Position numbers and translations under genes: made by a program. 33,090 nucleotides of DNA from a virus: positions 1 through 33,090 of the IMG/VR virus record IMGVR_UViG_3300049442_000202; one strand, 5' to 3'. Below are positions 26,122 to 31,558 of this stretch, piece after piece. Below the pieces are notes generated by a model. The model did not search any database. It had not been told where the DNA came from and saw only the letters and a program-made list of their open reading frames with translations. Numbering within the stretch: position 1 is the stretch's first letter; every line of letters begins with the position of its first letter.

Positions 26122-26306
26122 CATCTGGGGTGCGACCGAAGGCTCGGCGCACAGCTGAGACATTTGGTGGCCCACTGCGCTGTCCGAAGTGTCCCGAGAA
26201 GGACTACTACGGCTGGTTGTGGCTACCCAACCTGAAGTCGCACCCCTGTCCCAACTGCGGGACCAGACTAATCTCTGTTCCAAAACGTAGAAAAGGAGCT
26301 GCTTGA
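26118..26306 (+). CDS. Small zinc-ribbon protein
   Basis: 62 residues from GTG 26118, sharing GTGA with the holin-like gene. It has two C-x2-C knuckles: Cys22/Cys25 (RCPKCPEKDY) and Cys44/Cys47 (HPCPNCGTR), 18 residues apart, which is a zinc-ribbon spacing. Both ends are basic (RPKARR, PKRRKGAA), so nucleic-acid binding is possible. It is an odd member of a lysis cassette and its role there is unknown. Confidence 0.75.
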   Translation: MTSGVRPKARRTAETFGGPLRCPKCPEKDYYGWLWLPNLKSHPCPNCGTRLISVPKRRKGAA

Positions 26307-26327
26307 GGGAGGCAGGGGGAGCGCGAT

Positions 26328-26549
26328 GTGCCTCGGCAGACTGCAGACCTGATCGCTCTGATCCTGGCCGTCGTTGTGGCAATTGTTGTGATCGCGACGT
26401 CGTTCGCCACGTTGTTCGTGGTGATCACGCAGCCCACCCAGGATGTGACCCGCGCTGCGAACGCGGTTGGCCGCATCATCAGCGTGATCATCGCGGTGCT
26501 CGTCGGATATATGGCAGGGCGACATGAAGGGGGACACGGTGGTGAGTGA
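26328..26549 (+). CDS. Second holin-like membrane protein
   Basis: 73 residues from GTG 26328, with AGGGGGAG about 6 bases upstream. Transmembrane helices at about 7-33 (ADLIALILAVVVAIVVIATS, extending through FATLFVVI) and 48-63 (RIISVIIAVLVGYMAG), with a short charged tail (RHEGGHGGE). It could be a second holin, an antiholin, or an unrelated membrane protein. Its 3' end overlaps the next gene. Confidence 0.72.
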   Translation: MPRQTADLIALILAVVVAIVVIATSFATLFVVITQPTQDVTRAANAVGRIISVIIAVLVGYMAGRHEGGHGGE

Positions 26550-26991
26550 TCACATTCTTGCCGAGAAACTGGGTGCCTTCATCAAGCTGGAGGCCGAGCG
26601 ATGGCGGGCCCACAAGCACGCGCACGAATCGCTTGCCCAGTCGCTCGCCGAATACAAGTCCGCCGCGAACGAATGGCGGAGCACACTCAATGACATCCGC
26701 TTGGCCGGTGTCACCCGTCCCGAGTACATCGCCGAGCACAAGGCACTGGAGGCTCGTGTCACGGCCCTGATGGACCGCATGGAGGCCAACGATCAGGCGG
26801 GTGAGGCCAAGGGTGAGGCGGTACATCGGGCACTGGAGCAGCGCATCAACACAACTGACAATGCGTTGAGCACCGCAGCCACCGAGCGACAGGCGACGTA
26901 TCGCCTGTTCGGACAGGCGCGCAACCTCATCCTCGTCATCTTCACCGTGATGGCCGGGATTATCGGTTTGCTGGTGTATTTGCGGGCCTAG
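26524..26991 (+). CDS. Coiled-coil protein with C-terminal membrane anchor
   Basis: 155 residues if begun at ATG 26524. GTG 26539 or 26542 has a better ribosome site (GGGGG at 26529-26533) and would give about 149-150 residues. A long helical, charged region (EYIAEHKALEARVTALMDRM and neighbours) ends in one transmembrane helix (NLILVIFTVMAGIIGLLVYL) at the very C-terminus. This N-out-of-membrane, tail-anchored layout is found in lysis-cassette accessory proteins and some holins. Its stop codon TAG at 26989-26991 abuts the stop of the minus-strand gene. Confidence 0.78.
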   Translation: MKGDTVVSDHILAEKLGAFIKLEAERWRAHKHAHESLAQSLAEYKSAANEWRSTLNDIRLAGVTRPEYIAEHKALEARVTALMDRMEANDQAGEAKGEAVHRALEQRINTTDNALSTAATERQATYRLFGQARNLILVIFTVMAGIIGLLVYLRA

Positions 26992-27603
26992 CTACCAGGT
27001 GATGGTCACATGGGACTGGTTGGGTATCGAAGTCCACGTCGAGTGATACACGTCGATCACATGGTCGCCGCCACACGCGCACCAATCGATCAGGCGGACC
27101 CGGACCCCGTTGACGAACACGTACCGGCCCCGCCAGTGGCCCAGGGCCCGCCTGAGCTCCGGGCCCGCCGCCGCGTACTTCCCGCCCGCCGGGTAGCCGC
27201 TCGCGCACCGGCTCGGGTACGCTGGCCAGCAGTACCAGGTCGCAACACCGGTTACCCGTCCGTCACCGGAGCGACCGCGAGGAGGGATCAACCGTGGAGA
27301 GTGCTGTGTCTCAGTACGTGGTCTTGGTTGGGCTATTCGGGGTGGGCGTTGGGTTGGCGCTCGGCGCGGTGGCAGTGGCCATGGCTGATCGATGGCGATC
27401 AGGGGGCGAGCTGTTGGTGTCGCAGGATCAGCCGACCGAACTTCCACAGACTGATCCATACGTGACAGAACAGCAGTAAAATCGGCCGCTGGGATGGCTC
27501 GGTAGGTCGTCGGGGGGTCGGCTTTCGAGACCCCAACCAGCAACCAGAGCGCTCCTATCGCCAGCAGAAATGCCCGGCGGTAGGGGCGTTTTTTGGTCCC
27601 CAT
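26992..27603 (-). CDS. Secreted double-psi beta-barrel (RlpA-like) protein
   Basis: 203 residues from ATG 27603. Residues 1-28 are a signal peptide: basic KKRPYRR, hydrophobic AFLLAIGALWLLVGV, then SKADP. Residues about 40-110 are a Pro/Arg-rich linker. Residues 114-203 are a double-psi beta-barrel: GVATWYC, a Gly-rich turn with SRCASGYPAGGKYAAAGPEL, the strand GRYVFVNGVRVRLIDWCACG, and HVIDVYHSTW, matching the family pattern of a strand, a Cys-rich turn and an I-D-(L/V) closing element. Cys125, 133, 175 and 177 may form disulfides. This fold occurs in wall-binding or wall-cleaving exported proteins. As an early-strand gene it may alter the host envelope or exclude other phages; that is inference. 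Confidence 0.82.
   Translation of the reverse strand: MGTKKRPYRRAFLLAIGALWLLVGVSKADPPTTYRAIPAADFTAVLSRMDQSVEVRSADPATPTARPLIAIDQPWPLPPRRAPTQRPPRIAQPRPRTETQHSPRLIPPRGRSGDGRVTGVATWYCWPAYPSRCASGYPAGGKYAAAGPELRRALGHWRGRYVFVNGVRVRLIDWCACGGDHVIDVYHSTWTSIPNQSHVTITW
27294..27479 (+). CDS. Small membrane protein encoded antisense to the double-psi barrel gene
   Basis: 61 residues from GTG 27294. AGGAGGG at 27280-27286 lies 7 bases upstream, as good a ribosome site as any in the window. One transmembrane helix at about 8-30 (YVVLVGLFGVGVGLALGAVA) is followed by a basic stop-transfer segment (DRWRSGG) and a polar tail. It lies wholly inside the minus-strand gene 26992-27603, exactly over the low-complexity linker of that protein. 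A canonical plus-strand terminator 70 bases downstream implies that the plus transcript reaches this far. It may be the last gene of the lysis cassette. The alternative is a chance frame. Confidence 0.6.
   Translation: MESAVSQYVVLVGLFGVGVGLALGAVAVAMADRWRSGGELLVSQDQPTELPQTDPYVTEQQ
27550..27594 (+). terminator. Intrinsic terminator of the plus-strand (late) operon, inside an antisense gene
   Basis: CGCTCCTATCGCC (27550-27562) pairs with GGCGGTAGGGGCG (27576-27588) over 13 bp with two G-U pairs, then TTTTTT at 27589-27594. The orientation of the T-run makes it a plus-strand terminator. It lies within the signal-peptide codons of the minus-strand gene and about 600 bases beyond the point where the two operons meet. 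Confidence 0.85.
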
Positions 27604-27610
27604 GGACCAA
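27593..27610 (-). promoter_or_regulatory. Hairpin with a start codon in its loop
   Basis: TTGGTCC and GGACCAA form a perfect 7-bp stem with a 4-base loop. On the minus strand the loop is ATGG, so the ATG of the double-psi barrel gene sits in the loop. Such a hairpin could limit initiation or serve as an operator-like dyad. It also follows directly on the T-run of the plus-strand terminator. Confidence 0.55.
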
Positions 27611-27635
27611 CCCTAGCCGCTAGTCCACCCATATG

Positions 27636-28076
27636 TCAAATGCTGAACCAGTGAGCCGCCTTGTCTACGCCGCCGATCAGGAGCATCAGCGCGGCGTCGG
27701 TGTCGTATCGCTCGGGCTTGTTATTCCTGATCGCGCGCATGTTCAGCCAGTCGATGGTCTCGGGGAAAGGAATACCGAGGATCGCGGTGCGGTACACAAC
27801 TTCGTACTCACGCGGTGCGAACTTTCGGAGTTTACGGAATGCGCGGGTGGCTTTGACTCTGGGTTCGCGGTGTTCCGCCCACCGCCGGTCGTTGGTCTGA
27901 TTGGAGGCCCCGTCGAGCCAGCGGGCGAAATCCTGATGCCATTGCGGGGCTCCGCCGCCATCAGTATCCCTGGAGTGGATCCTCAGTGGGACCTCTTCGT
28001 TCCAGTAGCCCGCTAGCTCGCGCATGGTCTTGAACGTCTCCGTCAAGACCTCCGAGGGGATGGAAACGGTCGCCAC
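27636..28076 (-). CDS. Unknown protein with possible helix-turn-helix
   Basis: 146 residues from GTG 28076, with GGGAGG about 6 bases upstream. Not firmly recognised. Residues about 75-125 (FRKLRKFAPREYEVVYRTAI, then PETIDWLNMRAIRNN) have the spacing of a sigma-70 region 4-like helix-turn-helix: a P-R-E-Y-E-V start, a short helix, a turn and a second helix with basic residues. The end ALMLLIGGVDKAAHWF is hydrophobic but too short to be called a membrane helix with confidence. A transcription regulator is possible but unproven. Confidence 0.75.
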   Translation of the reverse strand: MATVSIPSEVLTETFKTMRELAGYWNEEVPLRIHSRDTDGGGAPQWHQDFARWLDGASNQTNDRRWAEHREPRVKATRAFRKLRKFAPREYEVVYRTAILGIPFPETIDWLNMRAIRNNKPERYDTDAALMLLIGGVDKAAHWFSI

Positions 28077-28115
28077 TCAGACCTCCCATCCCGCGGGCGG
28101 CCTGAGTATGCCAGA

Positions 28116-28247
28116 TCAGAACTTTGCGTATAGCAGCGCGGCGCAGATCAAGATGGCAGCCCAGCACGCGAGGTCTCGTCCTCGGCCTTGGACTTCGCCG
28201 ACGATGGCAACCACGAGACCGGCGATCACGAGAGCCTGGTAGATCAT
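28116..28247 (-). CDS. 43-residue membrane protein
   Basis: ATG at 28247 to TGA at 28116-28118. GGGAGG lies 8 bases upstream, and the start overlaps the stop of the preceding gene as ATGA. The protein is MIYQALVIAGLVVAIVGEVQ, a short basic loop (GRGRD), then LACWAAILICAALLYAKF: two membrane-spanning helices with a tight loop. Small double-helix proteins of this kind are common in early phage operons but I cannot assign a role. Confidence 0.78.
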   Translation of the reverse strand: MIYQALVIAGLVVAIVGEVQGRGRDLACWAAILICAALLYAKF

Positions 28248-28759
28248 TCGTCATCCTCCCACTCACCGATACGTTCGAACTCGCCGTATCGGCGAACTTG
28301 CCAGGCGTACACCCTCCGCCTTCTGGCCAGTGCGGCGTCGACAACATGTCCGGTGCCGCCCGGCATCGACTCGTCCTCGAAGAAGGCCTCCACCTGATCA
28401 GCGGCGCTGATCAGTTCGTAGTCGCGGTCGTACGTCGCGCCACGGCTGCCCGGCTCAGGCTGGAACCATTCAACTGTCAACCCACGCCGTTTGGCCAGTT
28501 CGGCGGCGGTCATGTCTATCGCAGATGTGTTTCGTTTGTCCATCGGTTGGCGCAACAGAATGATGACGTCCGCTGGCAGTTCAGTAAGCCGACGATCGAA
28601 TGCCTGACCGAACGCGAGCGGGCTCAGTGAGTGTGAGGCGACGACAGCAACCCGTCGGGGTCCGAGATCTCCGACTCCGACGGCTGTTCGGCCACCTCTT
28701 CGATAGTCACCACCACCATGGGTGGCTGTTTCGAGTTCACGGTCTTCGAAGTTACGCAT
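28244..28759 (-). CDS. SLOG/LOG-like nucleotide-binding protein
   Basis: 171 residues if begun at ATG 28759, the only ATG, GTG or TTG in frame before the conserved core. The core starts near residue 37 (RRVAVVASHSLSPLAF) and has Rossmann-type features: a first strand, VIILLR, AAELAKRRGLTVEWF, YDRDYELISAADQVEAFF, and the Gly-rich GGTGHVVDAAL. This matches SLOG-superfamily proteins, which bind nucleotides or nucleotide-derived ligands. The start is odd: it lies 136 bases inside the RusA gene, with no clear ribosome site, so the first 36 residues may not be real. It overlaps the 43-residue membrane gene as ATGA. Confidence 0.68.
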   Translation of the reverse strand: MRNFEDRELETATHGGGDYRRGGRTAVGVGDLGPRRVAVVASHSLSPLAFGQAFDRRLTELPADVIILLRQPMDKRNTSAIDMTAAELAKRRGLTVEWFQPEPGSRGATYDRDYELISAADQVEAFFEDESMPGGTGHVVDAALARRRRVYAWQVRRYGEFERIGEWEDDE

Positions 28760-29094
28760 GGCAGGAACCAGAAATCATCAACGTTCAGCGCCATGGCAAG
28801 GGCATCGTTGAGCGCCTTCATGGCGTTGTCGCAGTCCATCCGGCGGGTCAGGTAGAAACGGTAGGTCAGACGGATCCAGCCCCCATCGTGCTGCCAGCCG
28901 GATGGCTTCGCTGCCCTGGTGCGCCACACGGCCAGTTGTTGGTAGTCCGTCACGTTCTGTTTCTTCGCCAAGCCAATCCTGACCACCTGACGCCCCTCGG
29001 CTGAGAGGATCGGCTGGCCGAACGAGTCCCGCATCGGCTTTTTGATCGGTCGATAGCTGTGGTTCATCGAGGGCGGTTGGCCCTCGATGGTCAC
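28624..29094 (-). CDS. rusA: RusA-like Holliday junction resolvase
   Basis: 156 residues from GTG 29094, chosen because it forms a GTGA overlap with the HNH gene; TTG 29130 is an upstream alternative. Family features: G-Q-P-P-S-M-N-H-S-Y at residues 5-14, and the metal-binding RRMDCDNAMKALNDAL with Asp87, Asp89 and Asp97, followed by VDDFWF. RusA enzymes cut four-way junctions, which fits the ERF recombinase encoded on the same strand. The last 20 residues are a variable acidic tail that overlaps the next gene in another frame. Confidence 0.88.
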   Translation of the reverse strand: MTIEGQPPSMNHSYRPIKKPMRDSFGQPILSAEGRQVVRIGLAKKQNVTDYQQLAVWRTRAAKPSGWQHDGGWIRLTYRFYLTRRMDCDNAMKALNDALAMALNVDDFWFLPCVTSKTVNSKQPPMVVVTIEEVAEQPSESEISDPDGLLSSPHTH

Positions 29095-29513
29095 CGAGAA
29101 GCGCACGCGTGGCTTTTCCTGGCGGAACAACTACGAGAACAGAGACGGGCCCGTCCGGCTTGATACTCCGCCCACCGGGGCTTGAAGCGCTTACCGCAGA
29201 TTTCACAGGCCACCTCCAGCGTTCGGCTCTGTTCGAGCTGCTCGGGGGTTTTTGTGTACTTTGAACGGTTGCACGTGAGGCACGATCTTACGATATTGAA
29301 GAACTGGTTCGGGCCTCCACGGTCGAATGGCACGACGTGATCGAAGGTGCCAACCTCCAAGGTGATACCGCAGTAGTGACAGGTCGAGCTGCTGCGCTCC
29401 ACCATCCACAGGTCGTGGGCTCGGATCTTGCCGAAACTCCCAGCGCGCTCCGCCCGACGGTTCATTGAACTCGCCAATCGGACCAGCCGTCGCCATTCCG
29501 AGGTTTGGGTCAT
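29091..29513 (-). CDS. HNH endonuclease with a second Cys cluster
   Basis: 140 residues from ATG 29513, which shares TGATG with the stop of the preceding HNH gene; an in-frame upstream start would overlap it by 76 bases. HNH core: Cys45/Cys48 (CHYCG), Asp58-His59 (TFDHVVPFDRGG), Asn73 and Cys78/Cys81 (CLTCNRSK). A second cluster at Cys103/106/125/129 (CEICGKRF, LCSRSCSARK) looks like another zinc finger, which may help bind DNA. HNH enzymes nick or cut DNA; near phage packaging genes they often act with terminase, but here the gene lies among recombination genes. Confidence 0.85.
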   Translation of the reverse strand: MTQTSEWRRLVRLASSMNRRAERAGSFGKIRAHDLWMVERSSSTCHYCGITLEVGTFDHVVPFDRGGPNQFFNIVRSCLTCNRSKYTKTPEQLEQSRTLEVACEICGKRFKPRWAEYQAGRARLCSRSCSARKSHACASR

Positions 29514-29887
29514 CAGTTGCCCACCAGCCCTCGCTCCACGAGCGACCGTAGATACCAGCGGAGAAGCTGTCGATTGGCGGTGTTCCACTGGTGTCCGGCT
29601 CGGGCGCCGTCTTCGGTGTGGCCTTGGCAGAGCGAAACCAGATGTGCCGGGTCACTCGGTGCCCTCACGCCCATCCGCTGCTCGTCTTTGATGTGGTCCA
29701 AGGTCAAGCGACCCCAGCACGGACCCGATGTGATGGGGGACAGAAATGACGCGACGCATCCCGCCGTCGTCGACACCGCCCGCAGCTTCCCTCCCCGCAG
29801 CTCCCACTGATGCAGATCCCGACCGAGCACCAGTAGTCGCAGCTCCGGGGTGACCGGATCCTTGTGTCCGGGCGAGCGGTTTTTCAT
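29513..29887 (-). CDS. HNH endonuclease-like protein
   Basis: 124 residues from ATG 29887, with GAGGG 5 bases upstream. It contains a divergent HNH core: Cys44 and Cys57 on the first knuckle, RLTLDHIKDEQRMG with Asp64-His65, HLVSLCQGH with Cys87 and His90, and QWNTANRQLLRWYL. This form is common in actinobacteriophages. It is adjacent to a second, differently organised HNH gene and is overlapped on the same strand by the end of the previous gene. Confidence 0.8.
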   Translation of the reverse strand: MKNRSPGHKDPVTPELRLLVLGRDLHQWELRGGKLRAVSTTAGCVASFLSPITSGPCWGRLTLDHIKDEQRMGVRAPSDPAHLVSLCQGHTEDGARAGHQWNTANRQLLRWYLRSLVERGLVGN

Positions 29888-30212
29888 CTGCCCTCACGAC
29901 CGCCATGGAATGGGCGGCTTTCCAGAAGTATCCCACGGGGTTCGTACGGGACATTTGCGCGGCCCGCTGAGCACAAACCAGGTATGCCATCGCGCAGTCG
30001 GATGGGTCGTAGGCACAGTGCTCGGAGCTGTACGGGTTGAGCGTTTTGCAGTGCCGCGTGCGCCAGATCTTGCGCAGGTCGCCGAACTTTGGCCGGAACC
30101 CGAACGATGCCCAGGTGGTCGCGATCCTGGGGTCGACCTGCTCACGGGCAAACTCCGTCGCAACGACGCACGGGTGGGATTTGGGGGGAGTAGACTTCGC
30201 TGGTCCAGTCAT
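29652..30212 (-). CDS. Cys-rich unknown protein (end uncertain)
   Basis: 186 residues from ATG 30212, with GGGGAG 6 bases upstream. I do not recognise a named family. Residues 1-110 look like a real folded domain: TWASFGFRPKFGDLRKIWRT, then a Cys/His cluster (HCKTLNPYSSEHCAYDPSDC, C80) and a helix ending FWKAAHSMAVVRADEKPL. From residue about 109 the frame overlaps the HNH gene for 236 bases and becomes Gly/Ala/Arg-rich, which looks like a shadow reading. The true product may therefore be little more than the first half with an unselected tail, or a base may have been gained or lost. First gene after the non-coding block. Confidence 0.68.
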   Translation of the reverse strand: MTGPAKSTPPKSHPCVVATEFAREQVDPRIATTWASFGFRPKFGDLRKIWRTRHCKTLNPYSSEHCAYDPSDCAMAYLVCAQRAAQMSRTNPVGYFWKAAHSMAVVRADEKPLARTQGSGHPGAATTGARSGSASVGAAGREAAGGVDDGGMRRVISVPHHIGSVLGSLDLGPHQRRAADGREGTE

Positions 30213-30302
30213 TTGGACTCCCCAAAGAGGTGCGGTCGGGGCCCCGTCAAGAACCCCGACCAAACCGATGAACGAGCCGCTGACCCAGCTCGCTCAGACA
30301 TA

Positions 30303-30333
30303 ACTCTACCAGGATCCCGAGGACTTTTGTCCA
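30303..30333 (-). promoter_or_regulatory. Candidate promoter for the HNH/RusA gene group
   Basis: On the minus strand: TGGACA (30333-30328), a 19-base spacer, then TAGAGT (30308-30303) preceded by TGG, an extended -10 form. The -35 matches consensus at 5 of 6 bases, the -10 at 4 of 6. Transcription would run toward the gene starting at 30212. The -35 overlaps a DnaA-box-like site. Confidence 0.45.
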
Positions 30334-30346
30334 CAGGTGGTCCACA
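30327..30346 (+). other. Two tandem DnaA-box-like sites (possible replication origin)
   Basis: TTGTCCACA at 30327-30335 is the form of DnaA box preferred in Streptomyces and related high-GC hosts. TGGTCCACA at 30338-30346 is a one-mismatch copy starting 11 bases later, about one helical turn. A weaker inverted copy (TTTTCCACC, 30357-30349) lies alongside. They are in the non-coding block. Confidence 0.45.
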
Positions 30347-30570
30347 GCGGTGGAAAACAGCCGTAAATCCCAGGCTAGGCAACGAGCCGAACGGGTGATT
30401 CGAGGGTCGATCGAGCCGCACGAGAGGTGCGGGATCCCCTCGGAGAAACACCTACGAACCCCCGTCCTGTGCCCGGTAAGGGCAGCGGCAGCTGGTGTGG
30501 GGCGTCCACGACGGCAGACCCGACCCTGAGTACCAGCTGAACACGTGCTGAGCGACGCCGAATGTCCGAT

Positions 30571-30605
30571 GGCACGCACCGTCCCCCGCAAGGGGGCGGT
30601 GTGCC
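30571..30605 (+). terminator. Strong hairpin with GCAA tetraloop
   Basis: GGCA-(CG)-CACCG-(T)-CCCCC pairs with GGGGG-CGGTG-TGCC around a GCAA loop: 14 bp with two small bulges. It lies 47 bases downstream of the stop of the minus-strand gene at 30652, so on that strand it could end the ERF operon, although no U-run follows. The GNRA loop appears only when read on the plus strand, so an RNA on that strand is also possible. Confidence 0.5.
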
Positions 30606-30651
30606 TCGCTTCTACCTCGTCCTCTGGCATATGGGAGTTGAGGACGCTGGG

Positions 30652-30798
30652 TCAAGGTAGTAACCGGGCCAGCAGGAACGCGGTGTAGCCGAACCCGAAG
30701 ATGGCCCACGGGGGACCACCGAGGAACCCGGTGATCAGGGAGATCGCCACGCCCATGATCAGGTTGGCGGCCAGGTCGACCTTTTCCTTGTGAGTCAC
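30652..30798 (-). CDS. Small membrane protein
   Basis: 48 residues from GTG 30798, sharing GTGA with the stop of the previous gene; ATG 30810 would add 4 residues. After a charged start (THKEKVD) there are two hydrophobic segments, NLIMGVAISLITGFLGG and WAIFGFGYTAFLLARLL, separated by PP. Too small to assign. Last gene of the ERF group before the non-coding block. Confidence 0.65.
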   Translation of the reverse strand: MTHKEKVDLAANLIMGVAISLITGFLGGPPWAIFGFGYTAFLLARLLP

Positions 30799-30995
30799 CG
30801 CACCGACCATCCGCAGTGCGGACACCGGTACCCCTCGTCCCAATCGAATAATTCCGCGCGCATCGCTCCGAGCGTGGCGATCGTGTTGTCGATCCAGTCC
30901 TGGGCCTCTTTGTGGGTCTGGCACCGACGATGGACGTGGTCAGGACGCTGAGCTGCGTATCGCTCGTCGCTGACGTAGATCGTCACGATCGTCAT
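30795..30995 (-). CDS. Small protein with two Cys/His pairs
   Basis: 66 residues from ATG 30995, in an ATGA overlap with the previous gene. It has Cys25-x2-His28 (RRCQTHKE) and Cys58-x2-Cys61 (YRCPHCGWSVR) flanking an amphipathic helix (AQDWIDNTIATLGAMRAELF). The pairs could bind one zinc ion, but the 29-residue gap is long for a classical ribbon. No function is assigned. Confidence 0.7.
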   Translation of the reverse strand: MTIVTIYVSDERYAAQRPDHVHRRCQTHKEAQDWIDNTIATLGAMRAELFDWDEGYRCPHCGWSVR

Positions 30996-31558
30996 TTCTG
31001 GTCCGCGGGCATGGTGATCGGGATCGGGCCCCTGTTGGGCACAATTCCCCAGCCGCCGCAGCCCTGGCACGGGCCCTTTTTGTTGTACGGGTCCTTGTGC
31101 AACGAGTGCTTGTTGGTGCCGAACCGCGCCTTGATCGTCCGCGATCGGCATCTCGGGCAGACTGCAACCGCCCCGAAGTCGATCTTGCTGGGCATCTCGG
31201 TGAACCGGTACTCCGATGCCTCTGGCGTCTCCGGCTCGTTCTTGATGATCTCGGGCTCCGCGGGCGTGTAGTCCCAGCTGCCGTCAGCTCCCTGCTTCAC
31301 CGCATCGTGGAGCGATCCGCGTGACGGGCTGACCGTCTGCTCGATGACGAGCCTGTACTGCCAGATGTCGCGGTCAGGGTTCGGGTGCCGCCGCTGCTGG
31401 ATCCGGTGACCTTCGCTGCGCAGCTCCCGCAGGCGCTTCAGGCCCTCGGAGCCGCCGACGCGCTCGTTGGCAAGATCGGGCCCGTCAACCCAGCTGTTCG
31501 CGTTCCGCCGCAGGACCCACAGCACCTGGTCCTTCCGGGTGAGGTTCTCCGTATTCAT
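30992..31558 (-). CDS. Winged-helix and zinc-ribbon protein (probable DNA-binding)
   Basis: 188 residues from ATG 31558. Residues 5-72 have a winged helix-turn-helix layout: RKDQVLWVLRRNANSWVDGP, then DLANERVGGSEGLKRLRELR as recognition helix, and a wing with RIQQRRHP and IWQYRLV. After an acidic linker there is a zinc-ribbon-like pair, Cys134/Cys137 (VCPRCRSR) and Cys164/Cys167 (PCQGCGGWG). The combination suggests a DNA-binding regulator or replication accessory protein. Its start lies 74 bases inside the preceding gene. Confidence 0.78.
   Translation of the reverse strand: MNTENLTRKDQVLWVLRRNANSWVDGPDLANERVGGSEGLKRLRELRSEGHRIQQRRHPNPDRDIWQYRLVIEQTVSPSRGSLHDAVKQGADGSWDYTPAEPEIIKNEPETPEASEYRFTEMPSKIDFGAVAVCPRCRSRTIKARFGTNKHSLHKDPYNKKGPCQGCGGWGIVPNRGPIPITMPADQK

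Larger units (their letters stand above)
30213..30651 (-). other. Non-coding block separating two minus-strand gene groups
   Basis: About 440 bases with no frame on either strand that has both a ribosome site and protein-like composition. It contains two DnaA-box-like sites with an overlapping promoter candidate (30303-30346) and a strong hairpin (30571-30605). I looked for tRNA arms on both strands and found none. It is the only long non-coding stretch in the minus-strand region, so it is the likeliest place for a replication origin or regulatory hub. Confidence 0.6.

Noticed and set aside
29203-29655. 150-codon minus-strand frame over the HNH genes.
   Set aside because: It overlaps both HNH genes, which have complete motifs; its own translation shows none.
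30360-30560. Possible tRNA gene in the non-coding block (a GTTCG and a TCGAATC seen on the minus strand).
   Set aside because: Neither lies in a pairing T-arm, and no acceptor stem or anticodon arm could be drawn.
30247-30630. 127-codon minus-strand frame filling the non-coding block.
   Set aside because: No ribosome site, low-complexity Arg/Ser/Pro-rich translation, and it runs through the DnaA-box-like sites and hairpin.
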